The translations under genes and the position numbers were made by a program. 64,000 nt of DNA from Tubulanus polymorphus. Its lineage: Eukaryota > Nemertea > Palaeonemertea > Tubulaniformes > Tubulanidae. The notes under the pieces were generated by a model. That model was not told the DNA's origin. It saw nothing but the letters and a program-made list of their open reading frames with translations, and made no database searches. Below, in pieces: positions 46,294 to 57,006 of the stretch. Each line of letters begins with the position of its first letter. Position 1 is the first letter of the stretch. The stretch is taken from contig NC_134027.1 in NCBI RefSeq assembly GCF_964204645.1, positions 15,924,485 to 15,988,484 on the forward strand, read 5' to 3'.

Positions 46294-46699
46294 AGTAAAA
46301 GGGGTATTAGGCTTTCAAATCAAAGGTTGAACGGTCGAGTGAGTAAAAAATGAAAAATATGAAAATAATAACAATTTCTACTTGAAATACTCGCGAAACT
46401 CATAAAAAATGAAAAATAATTCTCGCACACTCGAATTTTTCATTTTCTACTCGCTAGAAAAGGTGTGAGTAAAGTGTGAGTGAAATAAATTCTCGCACGC
46501 TCGAATTTATTTCACTCACACTTTACTCACACTTTTTTCTAGCGAGTAAAAATGAAAAATAAATTCTCACACGCTCGAATTTATTTTTCATTTTTTATGA
46601 GTTTCACTCCTAATTCAAATAGAAATTGTTATTATTTTCATATTTTTCATAATTTACTCACTCGCCCTTTCAACCTGAAAGCCTATTACCCCTATTACT
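46294..46699. repeat. E2 left terminal palindrome (406 bp)
   Basis: Self-complementary. The outer AGTAAAAGGGGTATTAGG pairs with CCTATTACCCCTATTACT ending at 46699. Inner arms contain GAAACTCATAAAAAATG and its complement plus repeated CACACTCGAATTT blocks. It is longer than in E1 because of an extra inner repeat. Confidence 0.8.
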
Positions 46700-46943
46700 C
46701 TTAAGATATTCATATATATGGATAAGATATATATGAATAACATATAAATTGATAGATTATTCAATATAAAAGTGAGTAAAAGTAACAAGTAATTAACAAG
46801 TTCTTATAGAATAGATATATAGATATATTTTAAACATATTTCAATATTTATATTTGTATGAGTTAGATTTTTAAACATAAAAAGTGACGAGTAATTAACG
46901 AGTGAAATAATTCATATTTAAAACAGTGAATATTTATATTTGA

Positions 46944-47591
46944 ATGAGTTTTAATAAAAATTTTGTTATAAAAATGAAGAAAGAAGAAGAACCCAACTTT
47001 AAAATCGAAATCAATGAAACCAATAAATCATTTTCACAGTTTAACATTAAAAATTATATTTCAGCAACAAATTTAGTGTCCGCAAGACATTATAAAATTG
47101 AAAATATTACTGTAATTAATCAAATATTATCAAATGAAACATATTTAATTACTAAACTAATTGATACTTTTGATAATGGTGTTAAAAATCCTAAAGTATT
47201 CAATACAGTTTTAAATTTTAAAGGAACTTTAGATGAAAACATAATAAATATACTTCAAACCCCTTTCAATGAAAGAAATGATGATATAATACTTTCAAAA
47301 GATTACAATGATTTGATTAACTTAAGAATTGAAAAAAGACAATTATATTATTTCAAATTTGATAATAAACAAATTATCTATAATGAAAATTCATCAAATA
47401 TTGGTATTCAATGTGAATTAGATAATGAAAAATCATTTAAAGATATTGCAGTTCAATGTAATTTAGATGATGAATTTAGAAAATTCAATCCTAATGAAAA
47501 AGTGCATTGTTATTGCGGAGGTAAATATTTAAAATCACATAAATCAAAGCATTATGAAACAATTAAACATAAAAACTGGCGTAAAGAGTAA
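46944..47591 (+). CDS. E2 gene A: zinc-finger protein (215 aa)
   Basis: Intact, one codon shorter than the E1 copy (EEE instead of EEEE). The C-terminal CxC...H...H finger is preserved, ending in KNWRKE. Differences from E1 include PKVF for PKLF and ILQTPF for ILKTPF, shared with the inverted copy in E2. Conservation of the full frame in copies at two loci suggests it was under selection at least until recently. Confidence 0.75.
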   Translation: MSFNKNFVIKMKKEEEPNFKIEINETNKSFSQFNIKNYISATNLVSARHYKIENITVINQILSNETYLITKLIDTFDNGVKNPKVFNTVLNFKGTLDENIINILQTPFNERNDDIILSKDYNDLINLRIEKRQLYYFKFDNKQIIYNENSSNIGIQCELDNEKSFKDIAVQCNLDDEFRKFNPNEKVHCYCGGKYLKSHKSKHYETIKHKNWRKE

Positions 47592-47646
47592 CAATTCTAC
47601 ATTACAATTATTGAATTGAGTTAAATGGTTTAAATATCTAATAGAC

Positions 47647-49277
47647 TGTTAAAATGATAAATTGTTTAACTGTTTGACAGTTGAAATGATAAATTGTTTG
47701 GCAGTTGAAATGGTAAATTGTTTGACAGTTGAAATGATAAATTGTTTGACAGTTGAAATGATAAATTGTTTGGCAGTTGAAATGATAAATTGTTTGACAG
47801 TTGAAATGATAAATTGTTTGACAGTTGAAATGATAAATTCTTTGATAGTTGAAATGATAAATTGTTTGACAGTTGAAATGATAAATTGTTTGACAGTTGA
47901 AATGATAAATTGTTTGGCAGTTGAAATGATAAATTGTTTGACAGTTGAAATGATAAATTGTTCGACTGTTGAAATGATAAATTGTTTGACAGTTGAAATG
48001 ATAAATTGTTTGACAGTTGAAATGATAAATTGTTTGACAGTTGAAATGATAAATTGTTTGACAGTTGAAATGATAAATTGTTTGACAGTTGAAATGATAA
48101 ATTCTTTGATAGTTGAAATGATAAATTGTTTGACAGTTGAAATGATAAATTGTTTGACAGTTGAAATGATAAATTGTTTGGCAGTTGAAATGATAAATTG
48201 TTTGACAGTTGAAATGATGAATTGTTCTACTGTTGAAATGATAAATTGTTTGACAGTTGAAATGATAAATTGTTTGACAGTTGAAATGATAAATTGTTTG
48301 ACAGTTGAAATGATAAATTGTTTGACAGTTGTAATGATAAATTGTTAGACAGTTGAAATGATAAATTGTTTGACAGTTGAAATGATAAATTGTTTGACAG
48401 TTGAAATGATAAAATTTTTACAGTTGAAATGATAAATTGTTTGACAGTTGAAATGATAAATTGTTTGGCAGTTGAAATGATAAGACACAGTTGAAATGAT
48501 AAATTGTTTGACAGTTGAAATGATAAATTGTTTGACAGTTGAAATGATAAATTCTTTGATAGTTGAAATGATAAATTGTTTGACAGTTGAAATGATAAAT
48601 TGTTTGACAGTTGAAATGATAAATTGTTTGGCAGTTGAAATGATAAATTGTTTGACAGTTGAAATGATAAATTGTTTGACAGTTGAAATGATAAATTCTT
48701 TGATAGTTGAAATGATAAATTGTTTGACAGTTGAAATGTGAATTGTTTGACAGTTGAAATGATAAATTGTTTGGCAGTTGAAATGATAAATTGTTTGACA
48801 GTTGAAATGATAAATTGTTCGACTGTTGAAATGATAAATTGTTTGACAGTTGAAATGATAAATTGTTTGACAGTTGAAATGATAAATTGTTTGACAGTTG
48901 AAATGATAAATTGTTTGACAGTTGAAATGATAAATTGTTAGACAGTTGAAATGATAAATTGTTTGACCGTTGAAATGATAAATTGTTTGACAGTTGAAAT
49001 GATAAATTTTTTACAGTTGAAATGATAAATTGTTTGACAGTTGAAATGATAAATTGTTTGGCAGTTGAAATGATAAGACAGTTGAAATGATAAATTGTTT
49101 GACAGTTGAAATGATAAATTGTTTAACAGTTAAAATGATAAATTGTTTGACAGTTGAAATGATAAATTGTTTGACAGTTGAAATGATAAATTGTTCGATT
49201 GTTGAAATGATAAATTGTTTGACAGTTGAAATGTTAAATTGTTTGACAGTTAAAATGATAAATTGTCTAGCTGTAAA
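47647..49277 (+). repeat. E2 array of the 24-bp repeat (~67 units)
   Basis: Same unit as in E1. Several units are broken (near 48410, 48480, 49005 and 49075), shifting the reading frame, so the array is not protein-coding as a whole. A pair of defective units (AAATTTTTACAG then GATAAGACA) occurs near 48405-48490 and again near 49003-49085, showing a duplicated block of about 596 bases. The variant ATTCTTTGATAGTTG recurs near 47838, 48101, 48551 and 48693. Confidence 0.9.
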
Positions 49278-49375
49278 TTTAATTGTTATTTGATTTAATC
49301 ATTTAAAAGTTTAATATTTTAAAAATGATTACAAATATTTAATTAAAAACTAGCAAATATTTTATAAACTGTTTA

Positions 49376-49392
49376 ATTTTTCTCTTAAATAA
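49376..49392 (+). promoter_or_regulatory. TAAATG-type start motif of E2 gene B
   Basis: AATTTTTCTCTTAAATAA abuts ATG, identical to the E1 counterpart. Confidence 0.5.
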
Positions 49393-49611
49393 ATGGATGG
49401 TTTCATCCCAACTGGGAAAAGTGATTTGAAACATTATTTTGTAGCAGGCGGATTAATATTGGCTGCGCTTTTCTTTTATTATGAAAATATCAGTAAGGAT
49501 TTGATGAATGAAAATAATAAATTGAGTAAAAAATTAAAGAAGTTAAATGGAAACAATCACAGAAATAAAAAGAATAAAAAAGTTAATTTAGAAAATGATT
49601 TAGAGGATTAA
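49393..49611 (+). CDS. E2 gene B: small single-span membrane protein (72 aa)
   Basis: Nearly identical to E1 gene B through the hydrophobic segment (HYFVAGGLILAALFFYY), with a lysine/asparagine-rich tail ending NDLED. No family is recognised. Confidence 0.7.
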   Translation: MDGFIPTGKSDLKHYFVAGGLILAALFFYYENISKDLMNENNKLSKKLKKLNGNNHRNKKNKKVNLENDLED

Positions 49612-49649
49612 AACAGCATCTTTTAATTTCATATATTTTGACTATAAAA

Positions 49650-49952
49650 ATGAGTGAAAATATATTAAACTTATTACATCTAATATATAAAAATCAACAG
49701 AATATTAAATCAATTATTATGCTTACAGGTTTATTTTCTTTTTCAATTTATAGTATAAAACAGTTGTTAGAATTCTATGATAGTTGTAAAATTAGATATA
49801 CAGAATTGAAAGAAAATATAAATTATCTATCAGATCGAATAAATAATATTAAATGCTGTGAAATATGTAATAAAAGATATAAAAATTTAAAGAGTTTAAA
49901 ATCTCATAAATATATTCATGAATTAGATGATAAACTGTATAATTCAAATTGA
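49650..49952 (+). CDS. E2 gene C: membrane protein with C-terminal C2H2 finger (100 aa)
   Basis: Start at ATG 49650 after GACTATAAAA. A hydrophobic segment lies at residues ~20-38 (IIMLTGLFSFSIYSIK). The C-terminus has a full finger: CCEICNKRYKNLKSLKSHK, then YIH. This is the intact version of the truncated E1 gene C. One finger on a membrane-anchored protein is unusual; it might tether DNA or a partner to a membrane (inference). Confidence 0.7.
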   Translation: MSENILNLLHLIYKNQQNIKSIIMLTGLFSFSIYSIKQLLEFYDSCKIRYTELKENINYLSDRINNIKCCEICNKRYKNLKSLKSHKYIHELDDKLYNSN

Positions 49953-50154
49953 GAATAAGACTGTTAAATTGGTTGAAAATATAAAAATAGATAATATTAT
50001 AACTATTTCTATATTTAGATTAATAATTTATATTTATAATTATTATAAAACTAATTTATATATGTATGTACTAGACGTACGAGTAAGAAAGTAAGATTCT
50101 TACCAAGAAAGTAAGAAAGTAAGAATCTTGCCAAGAAAGTAAGATTCTTGGATT
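49953..50154. other. E2 unique segment replacing the right repeat array
   Basis: AT-rich, then repeated AAGAAAGTAAGATTCTT words that can form small hairpins. Homology to the arm resumes at CTCTTTACGCC, so one arm lost its array here. Confidence 0.6.
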
Positions 50155-50796
50155 CTCTTTACGCCAGTTTTAATGTTATTATGTTTCATAATGCTTTGAT
50201 TAATGTGATTTTAAATATTTACCTCCGCAATAACAATGCACTTTTTCATTAGGATTGAATTTTCTAAATTCATCATCTAAATTACATTGAACTGCAATAT
50301 CTTTAAATGACTTTTCATTATCTAATTCACATTGAATACCAATATTTGATGAATTTTCATTATAGATAATTTGTTTATTATCAAAATTGAAATAATATAA
50401 TTGTCTTTTTTCAATTCTTAAGTTAATCAAATCATTGTAATCTTTTGAAAGTATTATATCATCATTTCTTTCATTGAAAGGGGTTTGAAGTATATTTATT
50501 ATGTTTTCATCTAAAGTTCCTTTAAAATTTAAAACTGTATTGAATACTTTAGGATTTTTAACACCATTATCAAAAGTATCAATTAGTTTAGTAATTAAAT
50601 ATGTTTCATTTGATAATATTTGATTAATTACAGTAATATTTTCAATTTTATAATGTCTTGCGGACACTAAATTTGTTGCTGAAATATAATTTTTAATGTT
50701 AAACTGTGAAAATGATTTATTGGTTTCATTGATTTCGATTTTAAAGTTGGGTTCTTCTTTCTTCATTTTTATAACAAAATTTTTATTAAAACTCAT
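50155..50796 (-). pseudogene. E2 gene A', inverted copy, truncated
   Basis: Reads as gene A for 198 codons, then a nonsense codon replaces the Lys after KSH (50200-50202). The original stop codon is lost at the rearranged junction near 50155. Residues PKVF and ILQTPF match the left E2 copy. Confidence 0.78.
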
Positions 50797-51041
50797 TCAA
50801 ATATAAATATTCACTGTTTTAAATATGAATTATTTCACTCGTTAATTACTCGTTACTTTTTATGTTTAAAAATCTAACTCATACAAATATAAATATTGAA
50901 ATATGTTTAAAATATATCTATATATCTATTCTATAAGAGCTTGTTAATTACTTGTTACTTTTACTCACTTTTATATTGAATAATCTATCAATTTATAAGT
51001 TATTCATATATATTTTATCCATATATATGAACATTTTAAGA

Positions 51042-51444
51042 GTAATAGGGGTAATAGGCTTTCAGGTTAGAGGTTGAAAGGGCGAGTGAGTAAATTATGA
51101 AAAATATGAAAATAATAACAATTTCTATTTGAATTAGGAGTGAAACTCATAAGAATGAAAAATAAATTCGAGCGTGTGAGAATTTATTTTCATTTTTACT
51201 CGCTAGAAAAAAGTGTGAGTAAAGTGTGAGTGAAATAAATTCGAGCGTGTGAGAATTTATTTCACTCACACTTTTTCTAGCGAGTAGAAAATGAAAAATA
51301 AATTCGAGTGTGCGAGAATTATTTTTCATTTTTTATGAGTTTCGCGAGTAATTCAAGTAGAAATTGTTATTATTTTCATATTTTTCATTTTTTACTCACT
51401 CCACCGTTCGACCTTTGATTTGAAAGCCTATTACCCCTATTACT
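51042..51444. repeat. E2 right terminal palindrome (403 bp)
   Basis: Inverted counterpart of 46294-46699. AGTAATAGGGGTAATAGG at 51042 pairs with CCTATTACCCCTATTACT at the end. Confidence 0.8.
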
Positions 51445-52779
51445 GATAATTTAGCAAAAAGTTTAGTTGATAATGATTTTGTTATAACTCGATATTATTG
51501 TCCAAATGAACAAGATTTTAAATTATTGAGATATAAAGGTGCAATTCCTTATTCAATTTATAAAACACACAATGATTTTAATGTAACAGAATTATTAAAA
51601 GATCAATTTTATGATCAATTAAAAGAGGAGTATGTGAAAGACGAAGTGTTTAATAGAACATTAAATATTTGGAACCATTTTAAGATGAAAAATCATGGTG
51701 AATTAGTTGATTTATATTTAAAATCAGATGTTATGATATTGGCTGACATATTTGAAAAATTTAGAGAAGTTAATTTGAATCATTTTAATGTTGATCCTTG
51801 TTATTGCTACTCTAGTCCTGGTTTAACCTGGCAATGTGGTTTAAAATATACAAATGTAGAATTAGATTTATTAAAAGAACCAGACATGGTTTTATTATTT
51901 GAAAAATCAATTAGAGGTGGAATTAGTGGTGTTATGGGAGATAGATATTTTGAGGCAAATGATGAATATAAATTATTATATATTGACGCCAATAATTTAT
52001 ATGGTTGGGCAATGATGCAACCTCAACCATATAAAATTTTTATATTAACAGAAGTTGAAAATGATGATAAAACTGATTGGGAAAGCGCAATTGCGAGTTT
52101 AAAAGATGAAGCACCAATTGGTTATTTCTTTGTAGTTGATTTAGAATATCCTGAAAATATAAAGTTTAAAACAAGAAACTTACCTTATTGCCCAGAACAT
52201 TTAACTGTAGATGATAGTTATTTAAGTGAATACCAGAAGAAAATAAAACCGAAAGATCATGTTTTTACAGAAAAATTAATACTTCCTCAAAATAATAAAT
52301 ACAATTATATCGTTCATTATAGAATGTTAAAATTTTATCTTAAACAAGGAATGAAATTAAAGAAAGTACATAGATATATTGAATTTAATCAATCGATGTG
52401 GTTAGAAAAATATATAGATTTCAATACTCAACAGAGAACCATATCAAAAACAAGTTTTGAAAAAGATTTCCTCAAATTAATGAATAATAGTTTTTATGGT
52501 AAAACATGTGAAAATATTAGAAATAGAAATGATATTGAATTAGTAAATAATTCTGAACGATTAAGACATTTACAATCAAGTCCTAAACATTTAGGAAATA
52601 AAAGATTTGAAGATAATTTAACAGTTGTTAAATTAAAAAGAACGTCAATGAAATTTAATAAACCTATATTCATTGGTTCAACTGTTTTAGAAGTATCAAA
52701 ATTATTAATGTATGATATTTATTATAATGTTTTACAACCACTTTTTGGGGAAAAGCATATTGAAATATTATATTTTGAT

Positions 52780-53848
52780 TCTGTAACAGCTGACACCCCA
52801 ATATTATTAAAATGTAATGATAAAATATTGATAAGAAGAATTTCAGAAATAATTCCAAAACAAAATGAATGTTATATTTCATATGGTGAAAAAGAATTAA
52901 TACAAATAAATGAATTAATGGATGTTTGGACAAGAAATGGATGGAAAAAATTAAAGAATATTATTCTTTGAAACATGAAACAAATAAGAAAATCTGTAGA
53001 GTTAGAACTAAATTAGGGTTTGTAGATGTTACAGAAGATCATAGTTTAATTAAACGAAATGGCTATGAAATAAAACCAACTGATATAAAAATTGGAGATG
53101 AATTATTACATAAAAGATTTTTCCAAAGAATGAATCATATGTCATTCGACGAAATTATTGATAATATTTATAATATAGAACCTGAAACATTAGAAGAAAA
53201 AGAATATTTTATCAAAGAATTTTTCATGGGTGATGGTTCAGCAGGTGTGTATAATTATGTTTGGGGTAATAAATATTGTTGGTATTTATGCAATCAAGAT
53301 TTGAAATTATTAGAAAGAATTAAGAAATTCAGTGAAGAAGTTTATTCTCATAAAACATTTAAAATCATAGATGTTATGAAATCATCAGCAGTTTATAGAA
53401 TACTTGTAAATAATCCTAAAGATTTTGCTATAAGATATAATGATGAATTCTATATTCATGCAATAGTGAAAAGTAATACTTCAACAAAAGAAAAGATAGT
53501 ACCAGATTATGTATTAAATGCAAAAAATAATTTAAGAAAGTGGTTCTTCATTGGATTCTATGCCGCAGATGGCACTAAAAAATTTATAAAGGAAAAAAAG
53601 ATAACCTTTGCACAAAAGGAAAAGTTGCTATATCAGGATTAAATATATTATGCAGTTCATTAGGATTTAATATGAATATAGAATTAATTAAATCTAAACC
53701 AAATTGTTTTAATTTAAGGCATGTAGAAGAAGAATTAACAGAAGAAGTTAAAGATTTATTTGAAATATATAACCCATCAGATTATGTTTATGATTTATCA
53801 ACTGAAGATGGTACATTTAACTGTGGATTTCCATTAATTGCAAAAAAT
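52780..53848 (+). other. Intein in PolB motif C, with LAGLIDADG endonuclease
   Basis: A protein-splicing element begins at Ser (SVTADTPILLK, block A) right after YFD and ends FPLIAKN just before TDS, so it sits inside the YxDTDS active-site motif. Block B is VTEDHSLI with the TxxH pattern. Two LAGLIDADG-like motifs are FFMGDGSAG and FFIGFYAADG. Block F is VYDLSTEDGTF. The terminal Asn and following Thr (+1 residue) fit splicing. Length is about 356 residues. Two frame changes (near 52960 and 53605) break the endonuclease. Inteins at this motif are known in archaeal and giant-virus polymerases. Confidence 0.9.
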
Positions 53849-54247
53849 ACTGACAGTTACATACTAAAAATAAAGACAAATGACATAACAAAAGACTTAA
53901 AAACATTAAAACATCATTTTGATTTTAGCAATTATCCCAAATATCATGAACTATTTAGCAATGATAATAAAAAGATTCCTGGTAAATTTAAAGATGAATT
54001 AGGGGGTGATGAAATGATTGAATTTGTTGGGATAAGAAGTAAAATGTATAGTTATAGAACAAAAGATCATGAAGCTAAAAAGTTAAAAGGAATAACAAAA
54101 CATGTGGTTGATAAACATATAGAATTTCAAGATTATATAAAGTGTTTATATAACTCAATTGTAATGAAACATAAAATGAATTGTTTAAGATCAGAAAATC
54201 ACGAGATGTATATTAATGAAGTTGAATAAAACATTACCTTATGGCCA

Positions 54248-55575
54248 TTAAAACATAAAATCAATATCATCATACTCGAAATCACTATTGGCTTCTTCAT
54301 TTTCATTTAATTGTTCTTGTATAATTTGTTTAGGTTCTTCCATTTCATTTTTCTCATTTAAATAAAGTTCTATCTTGTACCACATTTCATATCGCTCTCT
54401 TTGTTTCTTTTTGTTTATTAATTCGTCAAATGGAATTATAATATCGATGTTTAAATAATTTACAATCTTATTTAAAAATAATTCATAACTAATTGAATCT
54501 GTTATTCTATTTTCCAAATGATACATTAATATTTGTTTGAATGTTTTTTTTATATTTTCCATATCTTCTTCTGTTAATTTAGGTTTTTCATAATAATCAT
54601 TAAATAATAAATATAAATACATTTTCTTTTGTTTTGTGTTAAATGTTGATGGAATAATTGTTTTTATAATATCTTTTTTAGTTATTTCACCATTTTTATT
54701 TTCTATTATTTTCATTTTTTCAAGCCATTGCTTATATTCTGGTGTATGATCTTCTAAGAAAATATTTTAAAAATTTCATCTAGATAATTTAATTTTGGTT
54801 CTATGAGAAAATCTCTCGTTTTTTCTTCACCCCATAAATTCTTTTGCCATCCACATTCATTACAAAATAACACAGTACCTTCTTGCCTTAAGGTCGCATA
54901 ATTACATTGTGGGCATTTTTGTTTATAATTTATTGGTAATAGATCTTCATTAAGCTCCTGGTATTTTCTTACGTTTTCTTTATGTTTTATTGTTCTATTA
55001 TGTAGATTTGAATTACTTGTTGTAATAATCAATTTACAATATTTACAATAATATGTTTTTCTTGTTAATTCATTATATTGTTTTTCTAACTTTTCAACTG
55101 TTTCTTCATTATCTGGTAACGTTTTCTGATATTTTATTTTTTCTAATAAACTATTTTTTCTTTAATTGAATTCAGTTTCAAATTTATTAGAAATTTTATC
55201 TATATGTATTTTACGAAATTGATGATTCTCCCAATCTTCTATATTTCCTGGACTAAATTTCATTCGACAAGGCTCGCAGATATGATCTTTTATATTATCC
55301 TTGTCATAGAATAAGAAAGGTCTTTTCCAAATAATTTCAGGTTCAACTTCAGCAGAATTACTATTACTTTCGTTACTATCAACATTAGCCGTTGCGCCAT
55401 TAATTTTACACTTCTCTGAATGTTTTTTAACATAATTTCTTGAGAATAATTTATTACATTTTGGGCAGTTTATTTTAGGGGGTTTATAATTTTCATCATG
55501 TTTTTTCATATGTCGAGCCATATTACGTTTTCTAAGAAGTTCACCACAAATTTCGCATGGTATCTTCTCATCCAT
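54248..55575 (-). pseudogene. Zinc-finger/zinc-ribbon VLTF3-like transcription factor
   Basis: Converges on polB, overlapping its stop. From the N-terminus: C2H2-like fingers (IPCEICGELL, INCPKCNKLF), a C-x2-C...H pair (ICEPCRMKF), another finger (YYCKYCKL), a zinc ribbon (CPQCNYATLRQEG and FCNECGWQ), then a region resembling poxvirus late transcription factor 3: EYKQWLEKMK, MYLYLLFNDYYEKP, SISYELFLNKIVNYL and ERYEMWYKIE. The order of blocks and the ribbon support the assignment, but I have not aligned it. Breaks: an in-frame TAA at 55162-55164 and a one-base change in a T run near 54755. It could also be two adjacent genes. Confidence 0.6.
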
Positions 55576-55625
55576 TAATTAAGGAAAAATTTTATTAAAA
55601 TTAATTTTTAGTGATGAGCGGTAAT

Positions 55626-55644
55626 TTTTTTTATGTTATAAATA
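55626..55644 (+). promoter_or_regulatory. Start motif of the penton-like gene
   Basis: TTTTTTTTATGTTATAAATA precedes ATG. It is a divergent member of the T-run plus TATAAAT pattern. Confidence 0.45.
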
Positions 55645-56387
55645 ATGTTAGAATTAAAAGAATACAGAATATTTGTTGAATCTAGAAGACTTACAAATTA
55701 TTGTGTTGATTTAAGATTAGTTAATATAAGTTTATGTAACTCGTTTTATAATGTATCAGATAAAACAAATGAACATAGAACCTTTTTTATTTATGATAAA
55801 ATTATACATGACTGGATTCATCTTATGCTTACACCAGGATTATATAATTTAGAAACATTAGAGCGAGAAATTTATAGAAAAGCTCGGATTATATTAGGTA
55901 GGGATTCTAAATTTAATATTAAATTCATAAAAAGTGAGAGCTCTAATAAAATTAAAATAAAGTTTGATGATGAAAATCTTATTGGTACTATTTTACCTTC
56001 ACGAAAACATGCTTACTTGGTAAAAAACCCTTTGCTAAACTGTTAGGAATTCCTCCAGATAAAATTATTGTCGGAAACACATACGGTATATCAAATTTAA
56101 TGCCTTTAACACACTTTTATATTTATTGCAATTTAATTGATCCTACAAAAACCTTTGAAGCAACTAAAGATAAAACTTGCAATTCTAGTATATTGAATAT
56201 TCTACCATTAAAAAATGTTAAACAATTTGGAACTCAAATAAATTATAATTTAACAGAATGTGATTTTAAACCTTGCATTCCATATTTCAATAATTTCAAA
56301 TTAGAAATAAGAAATCATAATGGTTATTTAATTGATTTAAATAACTTTCCTGTGATATATGAATTAGTTATAAGATGTAGAGAGTAA
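55645..56387 (+). pseudogene. Minor capsid (penton-like, single jelly-roll) protein
   Basis: The N-terminal half has NSFYNVSDKTN, HDWIHLMLTPGLYNLETLE and later FDDENLIGTI, blocks typical of Polinton/adintovirus penton proteins. The C-terminal half carries HFYIYCNLIDP and YLIDLNNFPVIYELVIR. A one-base change near 56025-56035, at a GGTAAAAAACCC run, breaks it. About 248 residues in total. It would form the capsid vertices (family knowledge). Confidence 0.72.
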
Positions 56388-56403
56388 TTTTTTCATTATA
56401 TAA
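56388..56403 (+). promoter_or_regulatory. TATAAATG start motif
   Basis: TTTTTTCATTATATAA abuts ATG 56404, directly after the upstream stop. Confidence 0.55.
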
Positions 56404-56760
56404 ATGAATATAACTGTTGGACCGAGTATATGTTTTGGGTTTGATTTTAAACGTGAGAAAGAAATGAAATTTAACATTAATGATGTAATTACACATATTA
56501 AAAATATTGCATTTTCTAATGAAACAACATTTGAGTATGAAACAACAATAGATAAAGAAACTTTAAATGTAGAAAAGATTACTAATTCAATTAGAGAATC
56601 TTTAAGATTTTATGAATTAGATGAAGATTTTATCATCGATGATATTAAAAAAATAATAATTGAAATATATACAAATGAAACTAGTAATGAAATAAATGTT
56701 GATTTAATCATAAATAAGTTATCTAAATATTTTGAAGATGGTAATTTTTTTGATAAATAA
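56404..56760 (+). CDS. Polinton protein of unknown function (118 aa)
   Basis: Intact. Acidic, probably helical in its second half (ESLRFYELDEDFIIDDIKK). No signal, membrane segment or known motif. It ends with TAA immediately followed by the ATG of the next gene. Confidence 0.65.
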   Translation: MNITVGPSICFGFDFKREKEMKFNINDVITHIKNIAFSNETTFEYETTIDKETLNVEKITNSIRESLRFYELDEDFIIDDIKKIIIEIYTNETSNEINVDLIINKLSKYFEDGNFFDK

Positions 56761-56982
56761 ATGAGTGATAATAAGTGGATAATAACTGGATTATATAATG
56801 GAGCATTACTATCAGTTGGAACTGTTGGTTATTCAATGGTATTAAAAAAAGTATTCAAAATGGGAAGTGTTAATGTTGATAGATTTGATATAAATGATAT
56901 CTTAAAATTAACATTAGCAGTTACTTTATCTAATTTAACTACTGATTATTTGGAAAAACAAAAATATATTCCTCCCATATAA
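56761..56982 (+). CDS. Small membrane protein (73 aa)
   Basis: Two hydrophobic stretches, about residues 8-28 (GLYNGALLSVGTVGYSMVL) and 47-60 (ILKLTLAVTLSNL). The start abuts the upstream stop (TAAATG). Small two-span proteins are usual in Polintons; the family is not identified. Confidence 0.65.
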   Translation: MSDNKWIITGLYNGALLSVGTVGYSMVLKKVFKMGSVNVDRFDINDILKLTLAVTLSNLTTDYLEKQKYIPPI

Positions 56983-57006
56983 ATACATAATTATTTTGCT
57001 AAATAA

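Larger units (their letters stand above)
46294..51444. mobile_element. Element E2: relative of E1 inside the polymerase gene, 5,151 bp
   Basis: The ends AGTAAAAGGGGTATTAGGC and GCCTATTACCCCTATTACT are inverted and flanked by GATAAT. It has the same plan as E1: terminal palindrome, gene A (+), 24-bp array, genes B and C (+), gene A' (minus), terminal palindrome. Unlike E1, the right arm has no repeat array; 49955-50154 holds AT-rich DNA and short repeats of AAGAAAGTAAGATTCTT instead. No replication, integration or capsid gene is present. It must have entered an already complete polymerase gene. Confidence 0.92.
44082..54251 (+). pseudogene. polB: Polinton family B DNA polymerase, interrupted by E2 and carrying an intein
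   Basis: Replicative protein-primed polymerase. The N-terminal part has two C2H2-like fingers (YYCQYCKKYI, IKCEVCDEFI), then the block CFLWSIISCLHP. A cysteine cluster (CRKCLSKF) is followed by exonuclease I (IYGDFESLN), exonuclease II (NLSGYDTHLF) and exonuclease III (YLKSDVMILAD). Polymerase motif A is DANNLYGWAM, motif B KLMNNSFYGKT, and motif C is a YxDTDS split after YFD by the intein. The gene ends in the typical LPYGH at 54251, three bases into the convergent gene. Breaks: frame changes near 44890, 45970, 46255, 52960, 53605 and 54228, a stop at 45766-45768, and E2 at 46294-51444. Most frame changes lie in A or T runs. Confidence 0.92.
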
